DNA from: Nannocystis sp.
GTDB lineage: Bacteria > Myxococcota_A > Polyangia > Nannocystales > Nannocystaceae
Direction of reading: 5' to 3'
Length of the DNA: 64,000 bases
NCBI RefSeq assembly: GCF_016714285.1
Contig: NZ_JADJNN010000005.1
Coordinates: 124,001-188,000 of the forward strand
The position numbers were made by a program, and so were the translations under genes. Every line of letters starts with the position of its first letter. Within the stretch, counting starts at the first letter, position 1. Below the pieces are notes generated by a model, which ran no database searches, was not told the DNA's origin, and worked only from the letters and a program-made list of their open reading frames with translations. Shown here in pieces: positions 9,076 to 18,295 of this stretch.

Positions 9076-9837
9076 TTACAGTTGGGACACGCAGTACGCC
9101 ATCTCGATGATCACGTCCTCGAGCGGCACATCCATCAAGCCATTCTCGTCGCCGACCGGGACCTCGGCGATCGCGTCGCGCACGTCGAAGCCGTCGACCA
9201 GCACCCCGAACACCGCGTACTGCCCGTCGAGGCCCGGCTGCGGCCCGTCGCACAGGTAGAACTGCGCCGCGGCGGTGTCCGGCGCCTGCATGCGCGCCAT
9301 CGCGATCGCCCCGTCCACGTGCGTCAACGCCGGGTTGATCTCGAGCGGAATCGGCGGGTTGGTCGGCTTCTCCATCAGGTCCGGCGTGAACCCGCCGCCC
9401 TGGATCACGAAGTCGATCGCCACCCGGTGGAAGATCGTCCCGTCATAAAAACCAGACTCGACATAATCGAGGAAGTTGGCCGTGGTGTTCGGCGCGTTCA
9501 CGGCGTCGAGCTTCACGATCATGTCCCCCATCGTCGTCGCCAGCAGCACGTGCGGCGTGTCGCCCGAGCAGTCCGCCCCCCCCGTGTCGCCGCTCGTCCC
9601 GCTCGTCTCGCCCGTCTCCCCTGCCGTCGCGTCCGTCGTCGGCTCCGCCGTGGTCGGCGCGTCCGTACTCGTCAGCTCGGCGCTCGCCTCGGTCGTGTCG
9701 ACCGGCTCGTCCGTGGTGGTCCCGGCGCCGCTCGACCCGCCCTCGGTCTCGGTCGCGCTGGTCGCCGGCCCGCTGTTGCAGCCCAGCGCGACGAGAAGAA
9801 CAATCACCGGTGACTTGAGGAGATCGAAGTGGCGCAT
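9076..9837 (-). CDS. Cyclophilin-type peptidyl-prolyl isomerase lipoprotein
   Basis: A 253-residue lipoprotein with lipobox V-A-L-G-C20, a Thr/Ser/Glu/Gly-rich linker to about residue 90, and a bacterial cyclophilin domain in the C-terminal 160 residues. Hallmarks: F-H-R-V-A-I-D-F-V-I-Q-G-G, then A-M-A-R and F-Y-L-C-D, and Y-A-V-F-G-V-L-V-D-G. These match the active site of PpiA/PpiB-type isomerases (catalytic Arg in FHR, Gln in IQGG). It should assist folding of exported proteins at a membrane surface. The same-strand haem lipoprotein gene follows after 41 bp. Confidence 0.9.
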   Translation of the reverse strand: MRHFDLLKSPVIVLLVALGCNSGPATSATETEGGSSGAGTTTDEPVDTTEASAELTSTDAPTTAEPTTDATAGETGETSGTSGDTGGADCSGDTPHVLLATTMGDMIVKLDAVNAPNTTANFLDYVESGFYDGTIFHRVAIDFVIQGGGFTPDLMEKPTNPPIPLEINPALTHVDGAIAMARMQAPDTAAAQFYLCDGPQPGLDGQYAVFGVLVDGFDVRDAIAEVPVGDENGLMDVPLEDVIIEMAYCVSQL

Positions 9838-9977
9838 ATGCGGCCCCTTGTCGCGCGCTTCCCGGCCACGCGCAAGAAAGCACGAGGGTCACCACCCGCG
9901 CCGTCTCACACCCCGCCCGCACGGCCCGCGCAGCGCCCAGGTTGCGGCCCGACCGCCCGCGGGTTACCAGCGAGGCG

Positions 9978-10583
9978 ATGTCTCCCCACGCCAGCCTCCT
10001 CGACGCCATCCTCCAGCGCCGCAGCGCCGCCGGCCTCAGCCCGCCCGGCCCGACCCCGCAGCAGTTCGAGCTGCTGCTGCGCGCCGCCACCACCGTCCCC
10101 GACCACGGCATGCTGCAGCCGTACCGCTTCGTCCTCGTCGCCGACGAGGCCCGCGCCCGCCTCGGCGACGCCCTCGCCGAGGCCGCCCGCGAGGCCCGCC
10201 CCGACCTCAGCGCCGGCCTCCTCGAAAAGGCCCGCCGCAAGCCCTTCGCCGCCCCGGCGCTGATCGTCCTGATCGCCGCCCCGCGGGCCGACTCGCCGAT
10301 CCCCGAGTGGGAGCAGCTCGCCAGCGCCGCCTGCACCGGCTACGCGATCGTCCTCACCGCCCACGCCCTCGGGCTCGGCGCAGCCTGGAAGACCGCCGCC
10401 GTCCTCGAGGGCGCCGCGCTGCGCGACACCCTGGCGCTGCAACCCGGCGAGCGCCTGCTCGGCTGGGTCTTGCTCGGCCAGGCCGACCCCCAGGCCCGCC
10501 CCCGACCCGTCGTCGACCTCCGCCGCGTGGTCGGCGAGCTCACGCAGGACGGCCTCCAACCCTACCTCCCGCCCGCCGACTAG
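9978..10583 (+). CDS. Nitroreductase family oxidoreductase
   Basis: A 201-residue FMN-dependent nitroreductase-like enzyme. The N-terminal L-x-A-I-L-Q-R-R-S phosphate-binding arginines, the P-D-H-G-M-L-Q-P-Y-R-F segment and the C-terminal G-L-G-A-A-W-K (flavin loop) are all visible, as in the YdjA branch, which it also matches in length. It reduces nitro or quinone-like substrates with NAD(P)H; the true substrate is unknown. The ATG at 9978 is preferred; a TTG at 9942 would only add an Arg/Pro-rich extension lacking family similarity. The helicase gene begins 37 bp downstream on the same strand. Confidence 0.88.
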   Translation: MSPHASLLDAILQRRSAAGLSPPGPTPQQFELLLRAATTVPDHGMLQPYRFVLVADEARARLGDALAEAAREARPDLSAGLLEKARRKPFAAPALIVLIAAPRADSPIPEWEQLASAACTGYAIVLTAHALGLGAAWKTAAVLEGAALRDTLALQPGERLLGWVLLGQADPQARPRPVVDLRRVVGELTQDGLQPYLPPAD

Positions 10584-10620
10584 GCGCCCACGCGCCCGGG
10601 TTTGCGGGTACACGTACGCC

Positions 10621-11979
10621 ATGTGTGAAGAGACCACCGCGCCCACCGGCTTCGCCGCGCTGGGCCTGTCCGAGCCAATGCTGCAGGCCCTGCGCCAGGT
10701 CGGCTACGAGACCCCCTCGCCGATCCAGGCCGAGTGCATCCCCCGCCTCCTCGCCGGCCACGACCTCCTCGGCCAGGCCCAGACCGGCACCGGCAAGACC
10801 GCCGCCTTCGCCCTGCCGATCCTCCAGCGCCTCGAGCTGAGCCCGCCGCGCCTGCAAGCGCTCGTGCTCACGCCCACCCGCGAGCTCGGCATCCAGGTCG
10901 CCGAGGCCTTCCAGCGCTACGCCGCCGGCCTGCCCGGCTTCCACGTCGTCCCGATCTACGGCGGCCAGAGCTACGGCCCCCAGCTGGCCGCGCTGCGCCG
11001 CGGCGTCCACGTCGTCGTCGGCACCCCCGGCCGCATCATCGACCACCTCGAGCGCGGCTCCCTCGACCTCTCGCAGATCCGCCACCTCGTCCTCGACGAG
11101 GCCGACGAGATGCTGCGCATGGGCTTCATCGACGACGTCGAGACGATCCTCCGCCGCACCCCCGCCACCCGCCAGACCGCCCTGTTCTCCGCGACCCTCC
11201 CGGCGCCGATCCGCCGCATCGCCCAGACCTACATGCGCGACCCGGTCGAGGTCACGATCGCCGCCAAGACCCGCACCGCCGACAACATCCGCCAGCGCTA
11301 CTGGCTCGTCAACGGCCTCCACAAGCTCGACGCCCTCACCCGCATCCTCGAGGCCGAACCCTTCGACGCCATCATCGTGTTCACCCGCACGCGCCAGGCC
11401 ACCGACGAGCTGGCCGAGCGCCTCCAGGCCCGTGGCTTCGCCGCCGCTGCGATCAACGGCGACATCCAGCAGGCCCAGCGCGAGCGCTGCATCGCCGCCC
11501 TGCGCGACGGCAAGATCGACATCCTCGTCGCCACCGACGTCGCCGCCCGCGGCCTCGACGTCGAGCGCGTCAGCCACGTCATCAACTACGACGTCCCCAC
11601 CGACCCCGAGAGCTACGTCCACCGCATCGGCCGCACCGGCCGCGCCGGCCGCAGCGGCGAGGCGATCCTCTTCATCGCCCCGCGCGAGCGCGGCCTCCTG
11701 CGGGTCATCGAGCGCGCCACCCGGCAGCCGATCGAGCTCATGGCGCTGCCCACGATCAAGCAGGTCAACGACAGCCGCGTCGCCCGCTTCAAGCAGCAGA
11801 TCCGCGACGTCCTCGCCGACGGCGAGCTCGAGATCTACCAGCAGGTCATCGACGAGTTCGAGCGCGAGGACGCAGTCTCGGCCCGTGACATCGCCGCCGC
11901 CCTCGCCCACATGTTCACGACCAACCGCGGCGACGAACCATTCCTCATCCCCCCGCCCGTCCGCCAGCAGCGCCGCTGA
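10621..11979 (+). CDS. DEAD-box ATP-dependent RNA helicase
   Basis: A 452-residue DEAD-box helicase with all core motifs: Q-motif region P-S-P-I-Q, motif I A-Q-T-G-T-G-K-T, motif Ia P-T-R-E-L, D-E-A-D, S-A-T, and H-R-I-G-R-T-G-R in the second RecA domain. The short C-terminal tail (about 90 residues) ends in a basic stretch and lacks a DbpA-type RNA-binding domain. It unwinds RNA structures during ribosome assembly or mRNA turnover, by analogy to the CsdA/RhlE group; the exact subfamily is not settled. The stop abuts the stop of the convergent peptidase gene with no spacer. Confidence 0.93.
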   Translation: MCEETTAPTGFAALGLSEPMLQALRQVGYETPSPIQAECIPRLLAGHDLLGQAQTGTGKTAAFALPILQRLELSPPRLQALVLTPTRELGIQVAEAFQRYAAGLPGFHVVPIYGGQSYGPQLAALRRGVHVVVGTPGRIIDHLERGSLDLSQIRHLVLDEADEMLRMGFIDDVETILRRTPATRQTALFSATLPAPIRRIAQTYMRDPVEVTIAAKTRTADNIRQRYWLVNGLHKLDALTRILEAEPFDAIIVFTRTRQATDELAERLQARGFAAAAINGDIQQAQRERCIAALRDGKIDILVATDVAARGLDVERVSHVINYDVPTDPESYVHRIGRTGRAGRSGEAILFIAPRERGLLRVIERATRQPIELMALPTIKQVNDSRVARFKQQIRDVLADGELEIYQQVIDEFEREDAVSARDIAAALAHMFTTNRGDEPFLIPPPVRQQRR

Positions 11980-13071
11980 TCACATCCCCAGCGCCACCGC
12001 GCTGGCCTCCACCGTCGCCCGCGTCACCGCCACCGCGAAGTCGAGGTCCAGGTCCGCGACCTCGTCCGGCCCGCCCATGCAGTGATAGTTCGGATTGCGA
12101 AACTCCCCCGTGTCCGTCAAGAACACCGCCGGATACCCCGCCGCCCAGAACGACGCGTGGTCCGAGCGGCGCAGGTCGTCGAAGGTCGGCGTGTTCTCCG
12201 TCCCCGCCGGCAGCTCGAGCACCGCGCTCTTGATCCCCGCCCGCTCGGCGGCCGCCGCGAACTCGAGCGCCCGATCGTGCGCCAGCGAGCTCGCAATCAC
12301 CGCGATGAAGTCGCCGCGAAACTCGTTCGCCTCGATCTGCTGGTACTCCGGCCCGAACACCAGCGAAAATCCCTCCGGCACCTGCTGCGTGTTCGGCTCG
12401 TTCGAGCGAAACCCGATCATGTCGAAGTTGTAGTTGATCACGACCTCGTCCTTCGCCGCCTGCGCCGACGCCACGTACACCTCGGACCCGACCAGCCCGC
12501 GCTCCTCCTCGTCCCAGCAGCCGATCATCACCGTGCGGTCAAAGCTCGGCAGCGCCAGCAAACGCGCGATCTCCAGGGTCGCCGCCACCCCCGTCGCGTT
12601 GTCGTCCGCCCCGTGACAACCATCGATGTGGTCATAATGCGCCCCCACCAGCACCTGCCCCGGCTCGCTCCCCAGCCGCCGCCCGACCACGTTCACCCCC
12701 GACCCATAATCCTGCAGCGCCACCTGATAGCCATACTCCGCCAGCCGGTCCGCGCACAGGTCCTGCACCGCCTGCCAGTGCGGCGTCCCCGGCACCCGCA
12801 GATCCGCGATGAACTCGAGGTCCTCCCGGTACGCCGCCGCATCGACACAATCCGCCAGCGTCTGCGGCGACTCCAGACACGGATCTACCGCCCCGGTGCT
12901 CTCACCCCCGCCCGTCGTCGGCACCGCCCCCGAGCTCCCCGACGTGCCCGCACCCTCGCCCGTCACCGACCCAGACCCAGACCCAGACCCACCCTCCGCC
13001 GCGCCACCACCCCCACAGCCGATCCCCAGCGCGACCGCGAAGATGATGAGCTCTCGACCGCGTCCCTGCAT
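11980..13071 (-). CDS. M28 family metallopeptidase lipoprotein
   Basis: A 363-residue lipoprotein (lipobox L-G-I-G-C19, then a Gly/Ser/Thr linker to about residue 60) with a zinc aminopeptidase domain of family M28. The metal ligands are visible in order: G-A-H-Y-D-H, then G-A-D-D-N-A-T-G, then D-E-E-E-R-G containing the catalytic Glu, and a late S-D-H-A-S-F-W. It should release N-terminal amino acids from peptides outside the cytoplasm. A TTG two codons upstream of the chosen ATG is possible but adds nothing. A near-perfect (agaccc)n hexamer repeat on the + strand at 12969-12988 encodes the Gly/Ser stretch. Confidence 0.92.
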   Translation of the reverse strand: MQGRGRELIIFAVALGIGCGGGGAAEGGSGSGSGSVTGEGAGTSGSSGAVPTTGGGESTGAVDPCLESPQTLADCVDAAAYREDLEFIADLRVPGTPHWQAVQDLCADRLAEYGYQVALQDYGSGVNVVGRRLGSEPGQVLVGAHYDHIDGCHGADDNATGVAATLEIARLLALPSFDRTVMIGCWDEEERGLVGSEVYVASAQAAKDEVVINYNFDMIGFRSNEPNTQQVPEGFSLVFGPEYQQIEANEFRGDFIAVIASSLAHDRALEFAAAAERAGIKSAVLELPAGTENTPTFDDLRRSDHASFWAAGYPAVFLTDTGEFRNPNYHCMGGPDEVADLDLDFAVAVTRATVEASAVALGM

Positions 13072-13146
13072 AGCCAATATGTATCACGAGACCCACGACG
13101 CCCTACACCGCCTGTCCAAACCAGGCCTGCCGCGAATCCACGCTGC

Positions 13147-15129
13147 TCAGCGGCCAGCCGGGCTGCCCGAGCTGCAGCGCGGGTTTGGCAGCGCCCCACC
13201 GGCGCCGTACTTGGCGAAGCAGTTACCGTCCGGCGTGACGAAGGTATAGGCCCCGCACCGCGGGTTGTTGCGGCAGATCTGCGCGCACGCAGCGGCATCG
13301 GCGGCCCGTTGCACACCGATATCGCAGCCGATGTAGTCGGTCGCGCCCGCCTGGACCTCGCTCGCCGCGGGTGCCGGAGGGTGCGGCGGCACCGGGTCCG
13401 CCGCGCCGCCCAGCCACACCGTCGCGCCCGCCGCATCGCTCGCGCCCACGTCGAGCCGCGTCGCCACCGTCCCGTCCATCCAGCGCAGCGTCTGGGTGCC
13501 ATCGCGAGGCGTCAGCCCGCGCTGGGCCGGGCCCTCCCCGCGGGCCCCAATGTCCGCCGGCACCCGGGCGACAAACAGCAGCTTCTGGTTGTCGATGCGG
13601 TCGCCGGCCCGCTTCACCGTCCCCCCGTCGATCTCCTCGATCACGAGCTCACTCTGGAACTGTCCATCCGCCCCCGGGTCGATGTACCGCACCCCTTTCA
13701 CGTCCAGGCCCAGCCGATCCCCCGCCCGCAACGTGCTCTGAAAGAAGCGGTCCCTGCCGGTGCGAAGCAGCCGGACCTCCTCGGGCTGACCGCTCTCGTT
13801 GACCCGCAAATACCAGGTGACCACCCCCGGGCACGCGCTGTGGCGATCGTACACGTCCCACCCGTCCGCCGTCCGCGGGTGGCGGTACTCGAGCACATAG
13901 AACTCCCGGGGCCGCTGCGGATCAAACAGCACCATCGGCCGCTCGTCCGCCCCCATCGGCGCGAAGAGCTGGTAGTTGGCCGCCGGCGCGCGGGTCGACA
14001 CATACCGCGGCGCCGCCCAGCCGAGGCGGATCTTGTGCCACGGATCGAGGTGGGTCCAGATCCGCTGGTGCGGCGACCCACCGCGCGCGCAGCCCATCAG
14101 CGTATAGCCGCCGTTCCAGCACTCGCCCGTCCCCCCGGGCCCGTACAGGTCGGTCGTCCCGAGCGTGTGCATCAGCTCGTGCGAGGTGTTGTAGGTCTCG
14201 CCGAGGTGGCCCACCGCCGCGACGTTGACCCCGCCGTCCGTCGGGCACAGATCGATATTCTCTAGCAGCCCCCGCGAGCCGACGTTGCGGCACACCCGAC
14301 GCGCCGCCCCGCTGTCGCGCCCATGGTTGCTGACGGCCAGCACGATCAACTCGTTCTCGTCGACGCGGCCGTCGACGTTGAAGTCGTAGTCCCAAAACGA
14401 GAAGCCGGCCTTCACCGCGGCCTCGACCACGTCCGCGTGCTCTTCCGTGTTCACCGGCGTCGTGATCGGCAGCGGCCCGATCGCCCCGGCGCGCACGAAG
14501 AAGAAGCGCCCGTTCGCGTTCGACTCGAAGAAGCTGACGACGCTCGGCTCCTGCGACCCGAACACCAGCTTGTCGTAGAAATCGAGGTTCTGGGTCAGCG
14601 GCAGGCGGCCGCGTGTCGCCGGCGTCTCGGCCAGCACCAGGAGCAGCGGGATCGCCCTCGGCTTCGGCGCAGCCACCCGCGGCGCCAGCGTCGGCAGCCC
14701 CGCCGGCGGCGTCACACCGGGCTGCGCGACCGGCACCTTCCCGTCGAAGGGTCGCGGGGCCCCCACCACCCCCGAGACGCAGCAGCTGTTGGCCACCGGC
14801 GCCGACACCTGGCTCTTGAGCCAGCAGCGGGCCATCGACCCCTGCAGCCCCGGGCGCACGAACGTGTACGCCCGGCAGCGCTTGTGGCGACGACACAGGC
14901 TCTCGCACACGGCCGGCTCGGGCGCCGGCAGATCGACGCTGAGAAAGTCGCCGCCCGGCCGATCGCTATCTACCAGCGGCTGCTCCCCCGGCGCCCGGTC
15001 CACCGCGACCGCCTCCGCGTAGCGCGGCCGTCCTGCGGTCGCTAAATCGACCTGTCCGAGGAGACATGTCAGCAAAACCACCGCGCTCACCAGACCACCT
15101 CGCCCCCGCCAAACCAACGAACCAACCAT
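13147..15129 (-). CDS. M6-like zinc metalloprotease with terminal PAN-like domains
   Basis: A 660-residue secreted protein. After a Sec signal, residues about 55-115 form a PAN/Apple-like Cys module (C-E-S-L-C-R-R-H-K-R-C-R-A-Y-T-F), residues about 155-540 form a metalloprotease domain of the M6 type with H317-E-L-M-H321-T-L-G-T-T-D327, and residues about 600-650 form a second PAN-like module (C-A-Q-I-C-R-N-N-P-R-C-G-A-Y-T-F). A calcium-site-like D-F-N-V-D-G-R-V-D-E-N-E segment lies near 260. It probably degrades extracellular proteins, with the PAN modules binding sugar or protein targets. The C-terminus has no sorting tail. Confidence 0.85.
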   Translation of the reverse strand: MVGSLVWRGRGGLVSAVVLLTCLLGQVDLATAGRPRYAEAVAVDRAPGEQPLVDSDRPGGDFLSVDLPAPEPAVCESLCRRHKRCRAYTFVRPGLQGSMARCWLKSQVSAPVANSCCVSGVVGAPRPFDGKVPVAQPGVTPPAGLPTLAPRVAAPKPRAIPLLLVLAETPATRGRLPLTQNLDFYDKLVFGSQEPSVVSFFESNANGRFFFVRAGAIGPLPITTPVNTEEHADVVEAAVKAGFSFWDYDFNVDGRVDENELIVLAVSNHGRDSGAARRVCRNVGSRGLLENIDLCPTDGGVNVAAVGHLGETYNTSHELMHTLGTTDLYGPGGTGECWNGGYTLMGCARGGSPHQRIWTHLDPWHKIRLGWAAPRYVSTRAPAANYQLFAPMGADERPMVLFDPQRPREFYVLEYRHPRTADGWDVYDRHSACPGVVTWYLRVNESGQPEEVRLLRTGRDRFFQSTLRAGDRLGLDVKGVRYIDPGADGQFQSELVIEEIDGGTVKRAGDRIDNQKLLFVARVPADIGARGEGPAQRGLTPRDGTQTLRWMDGTVATRLDVGASDAAGATVWLGGAADPVPPHPPAPAASEVQAGATDYIGCDIGVQRAADAAACAQICRNNPRCGAYTFVTPDGNCFAKYGAGGALPNPRCSSGSPAGR

Positions 15130-15218
15130 CGTCCGAACCTCCGCGAGCGAATGCTACCACGCGGCCCCTTCGAGGTCGCCGTGGCCCCACACAGCGCTCG
15201 CTCCCGTCGCCCCGGTCG

Positions 15219-16343
15219 TCACAGGCGCTCGTTGACCGAGCGCACGATGTACCACAGCAGGCCGTAGGCCCCGATCTCGACGAAGATGCCGTAGTTCATC
15301 GTCATCATCATGATCTCGGCCAGGTCGCCGCCAAACGGCATCCCCTGCCCCATCATCATCATATTGCGCACCGTCTCGAGCCCGATCTCCATCAGCCAGG
15401 CGAGCCACCACACCAGCACGAGCAGCACGCCGCCCCCGCCGAACGCGGCCTTCCACGCGCTGCGGATCGTCATCGGGATCAAGAACATATTCGCCACCGG
15501 AATGAACCACACCCCGACCGCCATCCCGGGCGAGAAGCTGGCCTGCCCGCGCCGCAACGCGTGGACCTGATATACCCACACCAGCAAGCAGATCCCGATC
15601 CCCAAAGAGAGCGCCGGATAGCCGACGCGCAGCAGCGGCCACAGCATCATCCCGAGGTGGATCCCCAGCTTGCCGAGCAGGTACAGCGCGAGCGGCAGGC
15701 CAGCGCGCAGCGCCAGCAGCACCCCCAGCAACGGCCCGACGCCCGGCTTGGCCCCGCCGCCGCCCGCCTTCGCCACCGCAGCCGACGCCCCCGCCGCGCC
15801 CATGAACGCCGCCGCCGTGATCTCCGGCAGGCTGCGCTCGATGCCGTCGAGCGAGACCCCGAGCACCCCGCCCACGCGCCGCTTGAACGCGTCCAGGTCG
15901 AGCCCCGCCGCGAAGCCGTGATTGATCCGCATGCCGTCGGCCCGCAGCTCGGCCAGCACCGCCTCCGTCGGGTGCACCGCGCTGCGGTCGTCGTTGGCGC
16001 AGCGCTCAAGGAAGAACACGCTGACCCCGTCGGGCTTGCGCGCCAGCGCGATGAACACCGCCTCGTTCGGGTTCTCCGCCGGCGGCATCGACACCACGAT
16101 CACCTCGATACCCCCGACCTTGAGCGCGCCCACCACCTCGAGCTTGCTCAGCTTACCGTCGGCGATCGCCACGTGCGGCAGCGGCTTGTCGACCGTCTTG
16201 CCCGCCTCCTGCCACAGGTACATCAGGAAGGCCTCGCGCTTCGGCCCCGTCAGCTCGGTGAACATGGTGTCGACCGAACGAAAGGTGTGCGTCGGGATCA
16301 GCTGCTTGGCGAAGAAGGTCGGGTGCTCGCGGGGGGTCAGCAT
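15219..16343 (-). CDS. DUF4328-like multi-pass membrane protein
   Basis: A 374-residue protein in two halves. Residues 1-170 are soluble, mixed alpha/beta, with no recognised family. Residues 200-370 hold about five hydrophobic helices, including the segment R-R-G-Q-A-S-F-S-P-G-M-A-V-G-V-W-F-I-P at about 275-293 followed by a later R-S-A-W-K, the hallmark of DUF4328 membrane domains. Function is unknown; the fusion of a cytosolic stress-like N-terminal domain with DUF4328 is common in Myxococcota (recollection, not checked). An Ala/Gly-rich linker at about 180-200 joins the halves. Confidence 0.7.
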   Translation of the reverse strand: MLTPREHPTFFAKQLIPTHTFRSVDTMFTELTGPKREAFLMYLWQEAGKTVDKPLPHVAIADGKLSKLEVVGALKVGGIEVIVVSMPPAENPNEAVFIALARKPDGVSVFFLERCANDDRSAVHPTEAVLAELRADGMRINHGFAAGLDLDAFKRRVGGVLGVSLDGIERSLPEITAAAFMGAAGASAAVAKAGGGGAKPGVGPLLGVLLALRAGLPLALYLLGKLGIHLGMMLWPLLRVGYPALSLGIGICLLVWVYQVHALRRGQASFSPGMAVGVWFIPVANMFLIPMTIRSAWKAAFGGGGVLLVLVWWLAWLMEIGLETVRNMMMMGQGMPFGGDLAEIMMMTMNYGIFVEIGAYGLLWYIVRSVNERL

Positions 16344-16428
16344 GCGATGCCCTGATTATCACAACTCCGCCGCCAACGAGCCCCCCGGGGCCACGCTTGA
16401 CGGCGTTAGCGATCGCCAGCTCGCTGGC

Positions 16429-17241
16429 TCACTGGCAGGCCAGGTGCACGTCGACCACCTCGCCCGCGTGCTCGCGGCCGAGGCCGTCGCGCCAGGTGAA
16501 CGCCGCGCGCTCGACCTCGCAGTTGTCGCGGGCGTCGCACCGGCGATCGCGGGTGTACCCCAGCTCGATCGCCACCAGCCCCATCGCCGCCAGCGACTGC
16601 AGCTCGAGCCCGGTGGAGCGACGATCGCCGTCGCCGTCGGCCCACAGGACGAGCTCGCCGAAGCCCGGGTCCTCCGCCGAGATCCTCCCGTCAGCGTTGG
16701 CGTCGAGCTCGGCCAGCGCCGCGAAGCCCTGGTCCGCCAGCCCGCCACCGCGCAGCCGGGTCGCCGAGCCGAATAGCTCGTGCCCGCCGTCGATCTGCCC
16801 CGAACGGTCGCGGTCCAGCGCCAGCCACGGGGTCGCCGAGGTCGGCCAGTCGGTCGCCGCGCAGCGCCCGAGCTCGAACGGCCGCCCGCCGCTCCCGTAC
16901 TCCACCGCCGCTCCGTCGAAGCTCATGACCAGCGGCGTGTCGCCACCACACGCGTCGTAGTTGATCGAGGGCACGCCCTGGCTGTCGAGCACGCACTGCT
17001 CGCAGTTGCTCTCCTCGTTGTCCTCGGGCCGACACGCCGGTGACGCCACACAGCTGCCCCACGCGTACACCTCGCTGTCGACATCCGTGCCGCAGAACTG
17101 CATGCCATTGTCACACTCGCGGCTCGCCTCGAAGTGCGCCTCGTCGCAGGGCATCTCCTCCGCCGCGTCGCTCTGCTTGTCGCAGGCGGGCACCAGGGCG
17201 AAGAGGGCGAGGACAGGGACGATGCGATGAAGGCTGTGCAT
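16429..17241 (-). CDS. EF-hand-like calcium-binding lipoprotein
   Basis: A 270-residue lipoprotein (lipobox L-V-P-A-C, Asp at +2). The ATG at 17241 gives a normal signal peptide; an upstream GTG in frame would bury it 38 residues in. Eight cysteines lie in residues 30-100. The second half carries two EF-hand-like loops: D-R-D-R-S-G-Q-I-D-G and D-A-N-A-D-G-R-I-S-A-E-D, followed by W-A-D-G-D-G-D-R-R-S-T, the dockerin/EF-hand type Ca pattern. This layout (F-x-L-D-x-D-x-S-G-x-I-D-G then E-L-F-G) is typical of large calcium-binding surface proteins. Binding partner unknown. Confidence 0.75.
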   Translation of the reverse strand: MHSLHRIVPVLALFALVPACDKQSDAAEEMPCDEAHFEASRECDNGMQFCGTDVDSEVYAWGSCVASPACRPEDNEESNCEQCVLDSQGVPSINYDACGGDTPLVMSFDGAAVEYGSGGRPFELGRCAATDWPTSATPWLALDRDRSGQIDGGHELFGSATRLRGGGLADQGFAALAELDANADGRISAEDPGFGELVLWADGDGDRRSTGLELQSLAAMGLVAIELGYTRDRRCDARDNCEVERAAFTWRDGLGREHAGEVVDVHLACQ

Positions 17242-17411
17242 GGCGGGCTCCGGTGTCCGCAGCCTTAGCGAGCCACGTGCCAGCTGGAGATCATGGCGGA
17301 AATTCCCGATCGCCAGGCGCCAGCAGGACGCCGCTGTCACACCAGCAGGGCCCACCCGCGGAGCGCAGCCTCACACGCCACAATTTCGCCCCCGCCATAT
17401 ACCCTCCGGCC

Positions 17412-17774
17412 ATGACCGACACCAAGACCCACACCGGCGGCTGTCACTGCGGGGCCGTGCGCTTCGAGGTCGAGCTCGACCTCGCCGCCCCCATGACCGA
17501 ATGCAACTGTTCTATCTGCGGCAAGTCTGGCACCCGCCTCGCCTTCGTCCCGGACCACAAGTTCACCCTGAAGTCCGGCGAGGAGGCCCTGCGCGACTAC
17601 CAGTTCAACAAGATGCACATCCATCACCTGTTCTGCACCACCTGCGGCGTCCGCTCCTTCGCCCGCGGCGCCGCACCCGACGGCACCATGATGTACGCCG
17701 TCAACGTCCGCTGCCTCGACGACGTCGACCTGGGCGCGATGAACGTCCAGCACTTCGACGGCAAGTCGCTCTGA
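17412..17774 (+). CDS. GFA family zinc protein (CENP-V/Mss4-like fold)
   Basis: A 120-residue cytoplasmic protein with the GFA (glutathione-dependent formaldehyde-activating enzyme) pattern: G-C11-H-C13-G-A-V-R-F, then C31-N-C33-S-I-C36-G-K-S-G, then C75-T-T-C78-G-V. These cysteines bind two zinc ions. The formaldehyde activity of the namesake has been questioned and the true function of most members is unknown. The ATG is clear; the open frame extends further upstream but without family similarity. It converges with a hypothetical gene 7 bp downstream. Confidence 0.92.
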   Translation: MTDTKTHTGGCHCGAVRFEVELDLAAPMTECNCSICGKSGTRLAFVPDHKFTLKSGEEALRDYQFNKMHIHHLFCTTCGVRSFARGAAPDGTMMYAVNVRCLDDVDLGAMNVQHFDGKSL

Positions 17775-17781
17775 GCCGCCC

Positions 17782-18171
17782 TCAATACGCGTCGAGGCCG
17801 CTGGTCTGGCGCGCCTCGATCGTATCGGCGTGCAGCGCCATCGCGTGCAGCGGCAGCTCGAACTCCTCGTTGTCGAGCGTCCGCAGCAGCGCCTTGTGCA
17901 CGAGGTAGTAGACCCCCTCGTGCAGCGCGATCGCCCCGATGCTGCAGGTGCTGTTGTGCCGCAGCGCCGCCTTCGCATCGAGGTCCGTCTCCGGGCACAC
18001 CGGCGTGCGCAGCTCGATGAACTCGCGATCGAGGGCCCGAAAATGGGTCACCACCACCTGCTGCGTGCGCCCCCCGGGGATCGCAAAGATCAGCGCGAAG
18101 CGCTCCTCCTCGTCGAGCGCCAGGCGATACTTGTCGCGCGCATAACTCCTCAGCTCCGACCAGGTGGACAT
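17782..18171 (-). CDS. Hypothetical protein, 129 residues
   Basis: Not recognised. A small soluble protein beginning M-S-T-W-S-E-L and ending D-A-Y, with alternating strands and helices (V-V-V-T-H-F, F-I-E-L-R-T-P-V-C, and a helix with V-Y-Y-L-V-H-K-A-L-L). The order helix, five strands, helix resembles YbjN or type III chaperone-like folds, but this is a guess. Three upstream codons from GTG at 18180 are possible. The neighbouring genes give no context. Confidence 0.6.
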   Translation of the reverse strand: MSTWSELRSYARDKYRLALDEEERFALIFAIPGGRTQQVVVTHFRALDREFIELRTPVCPETDLDAKAALRHNSTCSIGAIALHEGVYYLVHKALLRTLDNEEFELPLHAMALHADTIEARQTSGLDAY

Positions 18172-18295
18172 CACTGGCACTTTATCGGCCGCCCGCCGCC
18201 GCGGTCAACCGCCGCCGCGCGATCGAGACACCCCTCGATCGCGCGTCCAGAGCAGCCTGGTGTCCCCAGCACCACCGCTGTTAGGCTCGGCGTCC

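Noticed and set aside
12969..12988. Hexamer repeat (agaccc)n as a regulatory element
   Set aside because: It lies within the coding linker of the M28 lipoprotein and is explained by its Gly/Ser repeats.
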